A stretch of 64,000 bases of DNA from Streptomyces californicus. GTDB taxonomy: Bacteria; Actinomycetota; Actinomycetes; Streptomycetales; Streptomycetaceae. A program made the position numbers and the translations under genes. How positions within the stretch are numbered: position 1 is the first letter of the stretch; each line of letters starts with the position of its first letter. The stretch lies in NCBI RefSeq assembly GCF_000717645.1, contig NZ_JNZZ01000024.1:1-64000 (forward strand), read 5' to 3'. The notes under the pieces were generated by a model that was given only the letters and a program-made list of their open reading frames with translations, did no database searches and had not been told where the DNA came from. This document shows, one piece after another, positions 32,655-41,357 of the stretch.

Positions 32655-33485
32655 ATGTCGAATCTCGAATTGGCTCCCTCCGTGATGCGGTTCTATGGCG
32701 AGACGGTCAACGAGGACAGCCGTCTGCGTAGCTCGGCAGACGGTCGGATGGAACTGGTCAGAACTCAGGAACTCCTCCGACGCTTTCTGCCCCCCGCGCC
32801 AGCGCGCGTGCTCGACGTGGGTGGGGGGACCGGGATTCATGCTGAATGGCTAGTGAAGGATGGTTACGAGGTTTGTCTGGTAGACCCCGTGCCCCGTCAC
32901 GTTGAGGCGGCGTCGGCGGTGTGCCCGGCGGTGGTCGGTGACGCGCGCGACTTGCCTGAGCCGGACGACACCTTTGACGTCGTGCAGCTCCTCGGGCCGC
33001 TGTACCACCTGCCCGACCCCGCTGATCGGCAGCGGGCGCTCGCGGAGGCCTCCCGCGTGGCAAAGCCCGGTGGGCTGGTCGCCGCCGCCGCGATCAATCG
33101 CTATGCGTCGCTCTTCGAGCACGTGACGTACGCCCACCTGCACACCGAGCGGATTCACAACTCCGTCTCCAAGATTCTGGAGACGGCGGTCTACGACGGA
33201 TCGCGGGGGTTCACCCTGTCGTACTTCCACCGGGCGGAAGAGCTGGTGACGGAGCTGGGTGCCTCGGGGCTGGAGAACGTGCGGGTTTTCGGCATCGAGG
33301 GCCCGGCCTGGTCGCTAGTGAAGGCGGCAGAGCAGCAGCCGGGCGAAGGTCCCACGGATGAGCTGATCGCCTCAGCCATGGACGCGGCCCGCATGGCAGA
33401 GCCGTACCCGGAACTGCTCGCCGCCAGCTCGCACCTCTTGGCCGTCGGTACCGTTCCGGTCGGCAGCGCTGGCCGACGGCCCTGA
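32655..33485 (+). CDS. SAM-dependent methyltransferase, AICE cargo
   Basis: This 276-residue class I methyltransferase has motif I VLDVGGGTGIHAEWLVKDGYEVCLVDPV (about 50-78) and motif II/III segments DTFDVVQLLGPLYHL and AKPGGLVAAAAI, so SAM binding is expected. The substrate is not evident. It is divergent from the repressor with only 56 bases between starts and shares operator copy 3. As the only rightward gene of the element it looks like an accessory trait rather than part of mobility. Confidence 0.85.
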   Translation: MSNLELAPSVMRFYGETVNEDSRLRSSADGRMELVRTQELLRRFLPPAPARVLDVGGGTGIHAEWLVKDGYEVCLVDPVPRHVEAASAVCPAVVGDARDLPEPDDTFDVVQLLGPLYHLPDPADRQRALAEASRVAKPGGLVAAAAINRYASLFEHVTYAHLHTERIHNSVSKILETAVYDGSRGFTLSYFHRAEELVTELGASGLENVRVFGIEGPAWSLVKAAEQQPGEGPTDELIASAMDAARMAEPYPELLAASSHLLAVGTVPVGSAGRRP

Positions 33486-33633
33486 CCTGCGGACGGGGTC
33501 AAGGGGCCGGGCCGTCTGTGGGCCGTCGAGGGGCGGCCAACGACGACCCGCAACCATCATCAACGACCGGCACCGGCCTGCCCGGGTCGCCGCTGAGCTG
33601 GGCGATGACCCGGGGCACCTCGGCGTGTCTGCC

Positions 33634-33667
33634 ACACTGGATGAACCATGCCTAAGCCCGGAGAACT
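33634..33667. repeat. attR of the AICE, overlapping the rlmN start
   Basis: The 25-bp core at 33643-33667 is identical to 20690-20714; outside it ACACTGGA also matches. The rlmN ATG (33648) is within the core, so the gene keeps its full coding sequence while everything upstream of the core now comes from the element. Confidence 0.92.
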
Positions 33668-34754
33668 CACTTTCGTCGCGCCCCGCGGAGCCAAGAAGCC
33701 CCCGCGCCACCTCGCCGACCTCACGCCCGCCGAGCGCAAGGAAGCGGTGGCCGCGGCCGGTGAGAAGCCGTTCCGCGCGCAGCAGCTCTCGCAGCACTAC
33801 TTCTCGCGGTACACCCACGACCCCGCCCAGTGGACCAACGTCCCGGCCGGGTCGCGCGAGAAGCTGGCCGAGGCGCTGTTCCCCGAGCTGATGTCGGTGG
33901 TCCGGCACATCAGCTGCGACGACGACACCACCCGTAAGACCCTGTGGAAGCTGCACGACGGGACGCTCGTCGAGTCCGTCCTGATGCGCTACCCGGACCG
34001 CGTCACCATGTGCATCTCCTCGCAGGCCGGCTGCGGCATGAACTGCCCGTTCTGCGCCACCGGCCAGGCCGGCCTCGACCGCAACCTGTCGACCGCCGAG
34101 ATCGTGCACCAGATCGTCGACGGCATGCGCGCCCTGCGTGACGGTGAGGTCCCCGGCGGGCCCGCGCGGCTGTCCAACATCGTTTTCATGGGCATGGGCG
34201 AGCCGCTCGCCAACTACAACCGGGTGGTCGGCGCGATCCGCCGGCTCACCGACCCGGAGCCGGACGGCCTCGGCCTCTCGCAGCGCGGGATCACCGTCTC
34301 CACCGTGGGCCTGGTCCCGGCCATGCTGCGCTTCGCCGACGAGGGCTTCAAGTGCCGCCTCGCCGTCTCGCTGCACGCCCCGGACGACGAGCTGCGCGAC
34401 ACCCTGGTCCCCGTCAACACCCGGTGGAAGGTCCGCGAGGTCCTCGACGCCGCCTGGGAGTACGCGGAGAAGTCCGGCCGCCGGATCTCCATCGAGTACG
34501 CCCTGATCCGGGACATCAACGACCAGGCGTGGCGCGGCGACCTCCTCGGCCGGCTGCTCAAGGGCAAGCGGGTCCACGTCAACCTGATCCCGCTGAACCC
34601 CACGCCCGGCTCCAAGTGGACCGCCTCGCGGCCCGAGGACGAGAAGGCGTTCGTCGAGGCCATCGCGGCCCACGGCGTGCCCGTCACGGTCCGGGACACC
34701 CGAGGCCAGGAGATCGACGGGGCCTGCGGGCAGCTCGCCGCCTCCGAGCGGTAG
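33648..34754 (+). CDS. rlmN: Dual-specificity rRNA/tRNA methyltransferase RlmN
   Basis: This 368-residue radical-SAM enzyme methylates C2 of A2503 in 23S rRNA and A37 in some tRNAs. The radical-SAM cysteines are C129, C133 and C136 in [11 protein letters not shown]. The GEPLANYN segment binds SAM, and the conserved C-terminal cysteine is in GACGQL. Element integration places a foreign leader upstream, so its expression now depends on a promoter in the AICE right end, or on read-through from the methyltransferase gene, which stops 162 bases before it. Confidence 0.96.
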   Translation: MPKPGELTFVAPRGAKKPPRHLADLTPAERKEAVAAAGEKPFRAQQLSQHYFSRYTHDPAQWTNVPAGSREKLAEALFPELMSVVRHISCDDDTTRKTLWKLHDGTLVESVLMRYPDRVTMCISSQAGCGMNCPFCATGQAGLDRNLSTAEIVHQIVDGMRALRDGEVPGGPARLSNIVFMGMGEPLANYNRVVGAIRRLTDPEPDGLGLSQRGITVSTVGLVPAMLRFADEGFKCRLAVSLHAPDDELRDTLVPVNTRWKVREVLDAAWEYAEKSGRRISIEYALIRDINDQAWRGDLLGRLLKGKRVHVNLIPLNPTPGSKWTASRPEDEKAFVEAIAAHGVPVTVRDTRGQEIDGACGQLAASER

Positions 34755-34896
34755 GGGGCGGCGTCGCGCGCGCCGGCGCGATCTCCCGTCCGCGTGCCGC
34801 TGGCCCCCGGCCCGTACGGGCTCCGGCCGAGGGGCTGGAGCCCTTCTGATCGGCCGGAAATCGCCCGTGTAGCCTGGGCGGCAGTCAACTTCATAT

Positions 34897-34998
34897 TCCG
34901 ACAGGGGAGCGCCACAGCGCTGAGAGTGCGGCACCAAGGACAGGTTGGCCGCAGACCCTCTGAACCTCGCCCGGGTCATTCCGGGTAGGAAGTTCGGA
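34897..34998 (+). ncRNA. TPP riboswitch
   Basis: The RNA contains the conserved thi-box elements ACAGGGGAGC, GCTGAGAGTGCGGC, GACCCTCTGAACCT and GGGTAGGAAG. P1 is formed by TCCGA (34897-34901) and TCGGA (34994-34998). It senses thiamine pyrophosphate and lies about 90 bases upstream of a thiamine transporter operon, so high TPP should lower transporter expression. Confidence 0.95.
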
Positions 34999-35016
34999 CC
35001 TTACTCAAGCTGTTGC

Positions 35017-35055
35017 GCCCTGCCCGCTTCCGGTTCGCCGGTCAGCGGGCGGGGC
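35017..35055 (+). terminator. Terminator-like expression platform of the TPP riboswitch
   Basis: GCCCTGCCCGC (35017-35027) pairs with GCGGGCGGGGC (35045-35055), an 11-bp stem with one G-U pair, 18 bases after the aptamer and before the thiB ribosome-binding site. It has no U-run, typical for Streptomyces hairpins, and may work by termination. Confidence 0.65.
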
Positions 35056-35090
35056 CGCGTCTCTTCCTGGTCACCTCCAGGAGGAATCAC

Positions 35091-36188
35091 ATGAACACCA
35101 CCACGAAGTACGCGGCGACCGCGCTCGCCGCGGCGCTCGGCGTCACCGTGCTCGCCGGCTGCGGCAGCGACGACGGCTCCGCGGGCTCCGGGGCGTCCAA
35201 GGGCAGCGGCTCCAAGACCGTGACCCTGGTCAGCCACGACTCCTTCAACGTCTCCAAGGACGTGCTGGAGGCGTTCACGAAGGAGACCGGCTACACGGTC
35301 AAGACCCTCAAGAGCGGCGACGCCGGGGCCGCACTCAACCAGGAGATCCTGACCAAGGGCTCCCCGCGCGGCGACGTCTTCTTCGGCGTCGACAACACGC
35401 TGCTCTCCCGCGCCCTCGACAACGGTCTGTTCACCCCGTACGAGGCGAAGGGCCTGGACCGGGTCGCGAAGGACACGCAGCAGGACGAGAAGCACCGTGT
35501 CACCCCCGTCGACACCGGCGACATCTGCGTCAACTACGACAAGAAGTACTTCGCCGACAAGAAGCTCGCGCCGCCGAAGACCTTCGCGGACCTGCTGAAG
35601 CCCGCGTACAAGAACCTCCTCGTCACCGAGAACGCGGCCAGTTCCTCGCCCGGTCTCGGCTTCCTCCTCGGCACCGTCGCCGCCGAGGGCGAGGACGGCT
35701 ACGAGGCGTACTGGAAGAAGCTCAAGGCCAACGGCGTCAAGGTCGTCGACGGCTGGGAGCAGGCGTACAACGAGGAGTTCTCCGGTTCCGCAGGCGGCAA
35801 GAAGGCCAAGGCCGACCGTCCGCTCGTCGTCTCCTACGCCTCCAGCCCGCCCGTCGAGGTGCTCTACGCCGACCCGCAGCCGAAGGAGGCCCCCACCGGG
35901 GTCGCCACCGGCACCTGCTTCCGGCAGACCGAGTACGCCGGCCTGCTGACCGGGGCGAAGAACGAGGCGGGCGGTAAGGCGCTGCTGGACTTCCTGATCA
36001 GCAAGACCTTCCAGGAGGACATGCCGCTGACCATGTTCGTCAACCCGGTCGTCGAGGACGCCGAGCTGCCGGAGCTGTTCACGAAGCACGGAGAGAAGGT
36101 CGACACGCCTCCCACCGTCGCGCCCGAGAAGATCTCCGCCAACCGTGAGCAGTGGATCCAGTCGTGGCAGTCGCTGGTCCTGAAGTAG
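35091..36188 (+). CDS. thiB: Thiamine ABC transporter substrate-binding lipoprotein
   Basis: This 365-residue protein has a signal peptide with the lipobox VLAGC (residues about 19-23), so it is anchored outside the membrane. The mature part is a type 2 periplasmic-binding fold of the ThiB/iron-binding family (TVTLVSHDSFNVSKDVLEAFTKETGYTVK, DVFFGVDNTLLSRA). AGGAGG lies eight bases before the ATG. It is controlled by the TPP riboswitch and overlaps thiP by about 37 bases. Confidence 0.93.
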   Translation: MNTTTKYAATALAAALGVTVLAGCGSDDGSAGSGASKGSGSKTVTLVSHDSFNVSKDVLEAFTKETGYTVKTLKSGDAGAALNQEILTKGSPRGDVFFGVDNTLLSRALDNGLFTPYEAKGLDRVAKDTQQDEKHRVTPVDTGDICVNYDKKYFADKKLAPPKTFADLLKPAYKNLLVTENAASSSPGLGFLLGTVAAEGEDGYEAYWKKLKANGVKVVDGWEQAYNEEFSGSAGGKKAKADRPLVVSYASSPPVEVLYADPQPKEAPTGVATGTCFRQTEYAGLLTGAKNEAGGKALLDFLISKTFQEDMPLTMFVNPVVEDAELPELFTKHGEKVDTPPTVAPEKISANREQWIQSWQSLVLK

Positions 36189-37885
36189 AGCCCGGGAAGC
36201 GGCCCGCCCGCCCCGCGCCGCCCGCGCGCGGGGCCGGGCGGCGCGGGGCGGCCCTGCGGCTCGGTCTGATGGCCGTGCCCGTCGCCTTCTTCGCGCTGTT
36301 CTTCGCCTACCCCGTGACGGCGATCGTCGGCCGCGGGTTCAGAACGGACGACGGCTGGCGGTTCGGGCGGATCGGCGAGGTGCTGGGCCGCCCGGACATC
36401 CTCGACGTCCTCTGGTTCACCACCTGGCAGGCGCTCGCCTCGACCGCGCTCACCCTGCTGATCGCGCTGCCCGGCGCGTACGTCTTCGCCCGCTTCGCCT
36501 TCCCCGGCAAACAGGTGCTGCGGGCCGTCGTGACCGTGCCGTTCGTGCTGCCGACCGTCGTCGTCGGCACCGCGTTCCTGGCCGTACTGGGGCGCGGCGG
36601 GCTCCTCGACGAGCTGTGGGGCGTCCGCCTCGACACCACCGTCTGGGCGATCCTGCTGGCCCACGTCTTCTTCAACTACGCCGTGGTGGTCCGTACGGTC
36701 GGCGGCCTCTGGTCCCAGCTCGACCCGCGCCAGGAGGAGGCCGCACGGGTGCTGGGGGCCGGAAGGTTCGCCGCCTTCCGCCGGGTGACGCTGCCCGCGC
36801 TCGTCCCGGCCGTCGCCGCCGCCGCGCTGATGGTCTTCCTCTTCACCTTCACCTCCTTCGGCGTCGTGCAGATCCTCGGCGGACCGGCGTACTCCACCCT
36901 GGAGGTGGAGGTCTACCGGCAGACCGCCCAACTGCTGGACCTGCCGACCGCCGCCGTGCTGACCCTGGTGCAGTTCACCGCCGTCGGCGCGATCCTCGCC
37001 GTGCACGCCGTGACCGTACGCCGCCGGGAACGGGCGCTGAAGCTGGTCGACCCGGCGCAGACCTCCCGCCCGCCGCGCGGAGCCGGACAGTGGGCGCTGC
37101 TCGGCGGGGTCCTGCTCACCGCACTGCTGCTGATCCTGCTGCCCCTCGGCGTGCTGGTGGAGCGGTCTCTCGACGGGCCCGGGGGGTACGGCTTCGGCTA
37201 CTACCGGGCCCTCCAGTCGGCCGGGTCCGGCGCCACCTCCACCTTCCTGGTGCCGCCGCTGGAGGCCGTGGGCAACTCCCTGCGGTACGCGCTCGTCGCG
37301 ACGCTCATCGCCCTCGTCGTCGGCGGACTCGCGGCGGCGGCCCTGACCCGGCGGGCCGGGCGGCTGGTCCGGGGCTTCGACGCGCTGCTGATGCTGCCGC
37401 TCGGGGTCTCCGCCGTGACCGTGGGCTTCGGCTTCCTGATCACCCTGGACAAGCCGCCGTTCGACCTGCGGACCTCCTGGATCCTGGTCCCGCTGGCGCA
37501 GGCGCTGGTCGGCGTCCCCTTCGTCGTACGGACCATGCTGCCGGTGCTCCGCGCGGTCGACGAACGGCTGCGGGAGGCCGCGGCCGTGCTCGGGGCCTCC
37601 CCGCTGCGGGCCTGGCGGGAGGTCGATCTGCCGCTGGTACGGCGGGCGGTGCTCGTCGCGGCGGGCTTCGCCTTCGCCGTGTCGCTCGGGGAGTTCGGCG
37701 CGACGGTCTTCATCGCCCGGCCCGACACCCCGACCCTGCCGGTCGCCGTGGCCCGGCTGCTCGGCCGGTCCGGGGAGCTCAACTACGGGCAGGCGATGGC
37801 CCTGAGCACGATCCTCATGCTGGTGTGCGCGGTGTCGCTGCTGCTCCTGGAGCGCATCCGCACCGACCGATCAGGGGAGTTCTGA
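36152..37885 (+). CDS. thiP: Thiamine ABC transporter permease
   Basis: This 577-residue protein is a fused permease with about twelve transmembrane helices and two MetI-type domains. The EAA loops read EEAARVLGAGRFAAFRRVTLPALVPA in the first half and REAAAVLGASPLRAWREVDLPLVRRA in the second. It forms the channel for thiamine uptake with ThiQ. The start is uncertain: GTG codons at 36152 or 36164 both overlap thiB. The first 30 residues are Pro/Arg-rich. Confidence 0.92.
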   Translation: MDPVVAVAGPEVEPGKRPARPAPPARGAGRRGAALRLGLMAVPVAFFALFFAYPVTAIVGRGFRTDDGWRFGRIGEVLGRPDILDVLWFTTWQALASTALTLLIALPGAYVFARFAFPGKQVLRAVVTVPFVLPTVVVGTAFLAVLGRGGLLDELWGVRLDTTVWAILLAHVFFNYAVVVRTVGGLWSQLDPRQEEAARVLGAGRFAAFRRVTLPALVPAVAAAALMVFLFTFTSFGVVQILGGPAYSTLEVEVYRQTAQLLDLPTAAVLTLVQFTAVGAILAVHAVTVRRRERALKLVDPAQTSRPPRGAGQWALLGGVLLTALLLILLPLGVLVERSLDGPGGYGFGYYRALQSAGSGATSTFLVPPLEAVGNSLRYALVATLIALVVGGLAAAALTRRAGRLVRGFDALLMLPLGVSAVTVGFGFLITLDKPPFDLRTSWILVPLAQALVGVPFVVRTMLPVLRAVDERLREAAAVLGASPLRAWREVDLPLVRRAVLVAAGFAFAVSLGEFGATVFIARPDTPTLPVAVARLLGRSGELNYGQAMALSTILMLVCAVSLLLLERIRTDRSGEF

Positions 37886-37890
37886 ACGAG

Positions 37891-38919
37891 ATGCTGAGTC
37901 TGCGGGAAGCCACCGTGCGGTTCGGGAAGCGGACGGCGCTGGACGCGGTGGACCTGGAGGTCGCCGACCACCGGATCGTCTGCCTGCTCGGCCCCAGCGG
38001 CAGCGGGAAGTCCACCCTGCTGAGGGCCGTCGCCGGGCTCCAGCCGATGGACGGCGGCCGGGTGCTGCTGGACGGCCGGGACCAGGCGGGCGTCCCGGTG
38101 CACCGGCGCGGCCTCGGCCTGATGTTCCAGGACCACCAGCTCTTCCCGCACCGGGACGTCGGCGCCAACATCGCCTTCGGGCTGCGGATGCACGGCGCCG
38201 GACGGGCCGAGACGGACGCCCGGGTCCGCGAACTGCTGGAGCTGGTCGGGCTGCCCGGGGCCGAACGCCGCGCGGTCGCCGCGCTCTCCGGCGGTGAGCA
38301 GCAGCGCGTCGCCCTGGCCCGCGCCCTCGCCCCGCGCCCGAAGCTGCTGATGCTGGACGAACCGCTCGGGCAGCTCGACCGGAGCCTGCGCGAACGGATC
38401 GTCGTCGAACTGCGCACGCTCTTCCGGGAGCTGGGCACCACCGTGCTGGCCGTCACCCACGACCAGGGCGAGGCCTTCGCGCTCGCCGACCGGGTGGTCG
38501 TGATGCGGGACGGCGGGATCGCGCAGGAGGGCAGCCCGCTGGAGGTCTGGCAGCGGCCGGCCTCGGCGTTCGTCGCCCGGTTCCTCGGCTTCGACAACGT
38601 CACCGCGGCGACCGTGACCGGGCCGGCTGCCGCCACCGCCTGGGGGAAGGTCCCGGTGCCCGAGGGGTCCCCGCAGGGCGAGGCCGACCTGCTGGTCCGG
38701 CCCGCCGGCGTCCTGATCGGCGCGCCGGAGGAGGGGCTGCGCTGCACGGTCGGCGCCCGCACCTTCCGGGGCAACCACGTGACCGTACGGCTGCTGCCCG
38801 AGAACGCGCCGGTCCTGGAGGCCGACTGCGCCCTGCGGGACACCCCGGACGAGGGCGCGGTCGTCGGCGTCCGCTTCGACGCGGCGGAGACGGTGGTGCT
38901 GCCGGGCGAGAGCCGCTGA
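37891..38919 (+). CDS. thiQ: Thiamine ABC transporter ATP-binding protein
   Basis: This 342-residue protein starts at an ATG five bases past thiP. Walker A is GPSGSGKST, the Q-loop lies near FQDHQLFPH, the signature is LSGGEQQR, Walker B is LLMLDEP and the switch His is in VTHDQGEA. The C-terminal 110 residues resemble a TOBE-like regulatory domain. It powers uptake by ThiB-ThiP. The pair of genes is closed by a terminator at 39215. Confidence 0.93.
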   Translation: MLSLREATVRFGKRTALDAVDLEVADHRIVCLLGPSGSGKSTLLRAVAGLQPMDGGRVLLDGRDQAGVPVHRRGLGLMFQDHQLFPHRDVGANIAFGLRMHGAGRAETDARVRELLELVGLPGAERRAVAALSGGEQQRVALARALAPRPKLLMLDEPLGQLDRSLRERIVVELRTLFRELGTTVLAVTHDQGEAFALADRVVVMRDGGIAQEGSPLEVWQRPASAFVARFLGFDNVTAATVTGPAAATAWGKVPVPEGSPQGEADLLVRPAGVLIGAPEEGLRCTVGARTFRGNHVTVRLLPENAPVLEADCALRDTPDEGAVVGVRFDAAETVVLPGESR

Positions 38920-39056
38920 GGAGGTGCGCCCGGGGGAGGGCATCCCGCCGGACGCGCAGCAGCCTCGACGGGACGGCCGGACGCCTACCGCCCTGTCGGC
39001 CCCCGGGCTTTCCCCTGCCCGGCGGGACCCCGGCCGCGCAGCCGCCACTACCGGGG

Positions 39057-39149
39057 ACGGCCGGGCCGACAAGGTAGGTCCGGACGCGCATTGCCCGGTG
39101 GGGACGGCCGAGCCGACAAGGCGGGTCCGGACGCAGCCGCCCGGTGGGA
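39057..39149. repeat. Two-copy 46-47-bp tandem repeat
   Basis: Two adjacent copies starting ACGGCCGGGCCGACAAGG and ACGGCCGAGCCGACAAGG, each with GTCCGGACGC and ending GCCCGGTGGG, are followed by a decayed third copy to about 39190. The whole 38920-39261 interval has no gene. Confidence 0.7.
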
Positions 39150-39214
39150 ACGGCCCGACCGACCGGGCGTGCCCGGACGGACGAGCCCGTGGCCTGCGGC
39201 GGGCCCGGACAGCC

Positions 39215-39257
39215 GGAAGGGGCTCCCGGCGGGCGTCGTGCCCCGGGAGCCCCTTCC
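39215..39257. terminator. Bidirectional terminator
   Basis: GGAAGGGGCTCCCGG and its complement form a 15-bp stem. It ends four bases before the stop of the convergent permease gene, so it can serve thiQ and that gene. Confidence 0.85.
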
Positions 39258-39261
39258 GCGT

Positions 39262-40422
39262 TCACTTCGTCAGCGGTACCGCCGCCACCTGCGCGATCAC
39301 CCAGGTCAGCGGTGCGAACAGGGCCAGCAGCGCGGCCGCCCGCAGCATCGTCGCCCGGCGCAGGGTGGCCGCCGGGGCGCCCATCCGGAGCAGCACCTCG
39401 ACGGTGTGGGCGCGGGCGTGCTTGGCCTCCAGCGCCGAGGTCAGGAGGGTCGCCGTCGTACAGCCGATGACCAGCACCGCCCCGAGCGCGGTGAGCGGAC
39501 CGTACGGGCGGTCGTCACCGCCGTACAGCGCGGACGCGGCGATCGCCGCCGACACCACCGCGCAGACGACCCCGAGCGGGCGGCCGATCCGGCGTGCCTC
39601 GTCCATCAGGACCCGGCCCGCCAGCAGCCGTACGGCCCCGGGGCGCACCGCCTGGAGCACCCGCCCGCACAGGTACGTCAGGCTCGGGCCCGCCATCGCC
39701 AGGCCGACCGCGGTCAGCGTCCACCCGATCAGGACCGCCACCGGGGTGGAGTCGTACCGCCCGGGCAGCGGGAAGGCGTTGCCGCCCGTCCCGCGCGAGG
39801 CGATCGCCTCCACCGCCAGTCCGGCGGCGACCAGGGCCACGCCCCAGGGGAGGCCGGCCGGTGCGGGGGCGGGCTCCGGCAGCTCCTCGGAGCCGAAGGC
39901 GGCCCGCGCCGGGTCCGGCCGCGACCGCAGCGCCAGCGCCCCGGCCACCGACGCGGTCACCGGCACGACCGCCAGCAGCAGCAGCGCGGCGGCCAACGGC
40001 AGCGGGGTGCCCGCGCCCAGGAACTCCGCCGCGCCGCCGTCGAACGGCATCCCGGTCAGATCGCCGCGCAGATGCAGGAAGAAGAGCAGCGCCACCACCG
40101 AGCCGAGCGTGGTGGAGACGGCCGTGGAGACCGCGGCCAGCGCCGAGAGCCGTACCGGCCCCATGCCCAGCGCGGAGAGGCCCGGCCGCGGCCGGGTGCT
40201 CGGGTCGGCGCGGGCCACCGCCACGGCGAACTGCACGGTGGCGGCCAGCGGGACGAAGCACCACAGCAGCCGGAGCACCGAACCGGCGGAGGCGGGGTGC
40301 GCCACGGCGTACCCGAGGGCGCACAGGAGGAGGAACCCGACGCCGGCCGAGGCGGCGGCCACCAGCAGCCGCCGGACCAGGACGAGGGGATGCGAACCGC
40401 GGGCTAGACGGAGAGCGAGCAC
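39262..40422 (-). CDS. ABC exporter permease-like membrane protein
   Basis: The GTG at 40422 overlaps the 3' end of the ATPase gene by 19 bases, giving 386 residues; longer open sequence upstream is only the other frame of the ATPase gene. It has about eight to ten hydrophobic segments. The C-terminal part (MDEARRIGRPLGVVCAVVSAAIAASALYG ... AHTVEVLLRMGAPAATLRRATMLRAAALLALFAPLTWVIAQ) resembles the FtsX-type tail of MacB-like permeases. The substrate is unknown. It is coupled to the ATPase upstream. Confidence 0.78.
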   Translation of the reverse strand: MLALRLARGSHPLVLVRRLLVAAASAGVGFLLLCALGYAVAHPASAGSVLRLLWCFVPLAATVQFAVAVARADPSTRPRPGLSALGMGPVRLSALAAVSTAVSTTLGSVVALLFFLHLRGDLTGMPFDGGAAEFLGAGTPLPLAAALLLLAVVPVTASVAGALALRSRPDPARAAFGSEELPEPAPAPAGLPWGVALVAAGLAVEAIASRGTGGNAFPLPGRYDSTPVAVLIGWTLTAVGLAMAGPSLTYLCGRVLQAVRPGAVRLLAGRVLMDEARRIGRPLGVVCAVVSAAIAASALYGGDDRPYGPLTALGAVLVIGCTTATLLTSALEAKHARAHTVEVLLRMGAPAATLRRATMLRAAALLALFAPLTWVIAQVAAVPLTK

Positions 40423-41150
40423 GCCGCGCGGCCCTCCGCTTCCGGTTTCGTGGGCACGGTGACGGTGGCGACGCAGCGCCCGTCCAGCATGGGGATCCTG
40501 CGGTCGGCGAGTGCGGCGACCTCCGGATCGAGCGTGGCCAGTACGACGGTGATGCCGTGCGAGCGGGCCGCCGCGGTCAGGGTGCGCAGCAGTTGGGCGC
40601 GGTCCGTGCGGTGCAGGGTCGCGGTGGGTTCGTCCGCGAAGACCACCGTCGGCGATCCGCACAGGGCGCGGGCCACGGAGATCCGCTGGCGCTGCGCCTG
40701 GAGCAGGGCGTACGGCCGTTTCTTGGCGTACGCGGCGATGTCCAGGCGTTCCATCCACTCGGCGGACGCCTTCCGGGCCGCCCGGTGCGAGACGCCGCGC
40801 AGCAGCAGGGGCAGTGCCACGTTCTCCCGGACGGTCAGCTCGGGGACCAGCTCCGGGTCCGACCCGATCCAGCCGAAGCGCTCGCGGCGCAGCCGCTCGC
40901 GGACCCGGGGGGCCATGGTGTGGACGGGCACGCTGTTGAACCAGACCTCGCCCTCCTGGGGCACCAGGCGGCCCGAGAGGCAGTGCAGCAGCGTCGTCTT
41001 CCCGCTGCCGCGCGGTCCGGTCACGGCGAGGATCTCGGCGTCCCGGACGCCGATCGAGACACCGCCGAGACCGGGCGATCCGTTGTGGGAGTGGTGCAGG
41101 GAGCGCGCCCAGATCACATCGTTGTCCGGCGGGGCCACCATGGCGTACAC
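40404..41150 (-). CDS. ABC transporter ATPase with a degenerate signature motif
   Basis: This 248-residue protein has Walker A GPRGSGKTT and Walker B VVFADEP, with the LolD-like layout seen in MacB-type systems. The usual LSGGQ signature is replaced by LLQAQRQR, and the position expected for the switch His reads VVLATLDPE. The domain may therefore hydrolyse ATP poorly or act as a gated partner. It is followed by the membrane protein. ATG starts at 41150 or 41141 are possible. Confidence 0.82.
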   Translation of the reverse strand: MYAMVAPPDNDVIWARSLHHSHNGSPGLGGVSIGVRDAEILAVTGPRGSGKTTLLHCLSGRLVPQEGEVWFNSVPVHTMAPRVRERLRRERFGWIGSDPELVPELTVRENVALPLLLRGVSHRAARKASAEWMERLDIAAYAKKRPYALLQAQRQRISVARALCGSPTVVFADEPTATLHRTDRAQLLRTLTAAARSHGITVVLATLDPEVAALADRRIPMLDGRCVATVTVPTKPEAEGRAACSLSV

Positions 41151-41256
41151 CTCGGTTCAGGTCAGATTTCCCGTTCCCCCGTACGGGGGAACGAAGACGC
41201 GGCCGATCGGTCACTGGGCACCGTAGATAGTCGGACCGGTGCGGGTGAACGGCGCG

Positions 41257-41302
41257 CGGCCCGGACACCCCCCTTCTCACTCGAAGGGGCGTATCCGGGC
41301 CG
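41257..41302 (-). terminator. Terminator of the aminotransferase gene
   Basis: CGGCCCGGA and TCCGGGCCG pair, with a further CCCCTT/AAGGGG stem inside. It lies 56 bases past the aminotransferase stop and separates it from the ABC pair. Confidence 0.75.
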
Positions 41303-41357
41303 TGTGGACCGATGAAATGACCGCTGGGCGGCTATCGGCCTGGGGACCTGGTGGCGG

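Noticed and set aside
39091..40407. Long plus-strand frames opposite the ABC permease (438 and 512 codons)
   Set aside because: Gln/Arg/Gly-rich translation without any motif; the leftward frame encodes membrane helices and an FtsX-like end and is coupled to the ATPase.
40423..41280. N-terminal extension of the ABC permease to a 672-codon protein
   Set aside because: The extension coincides with the ATPase gene in another frame and has shadow-like composition; a GTG at 40422 overlapping the ATPase end is a natural start.
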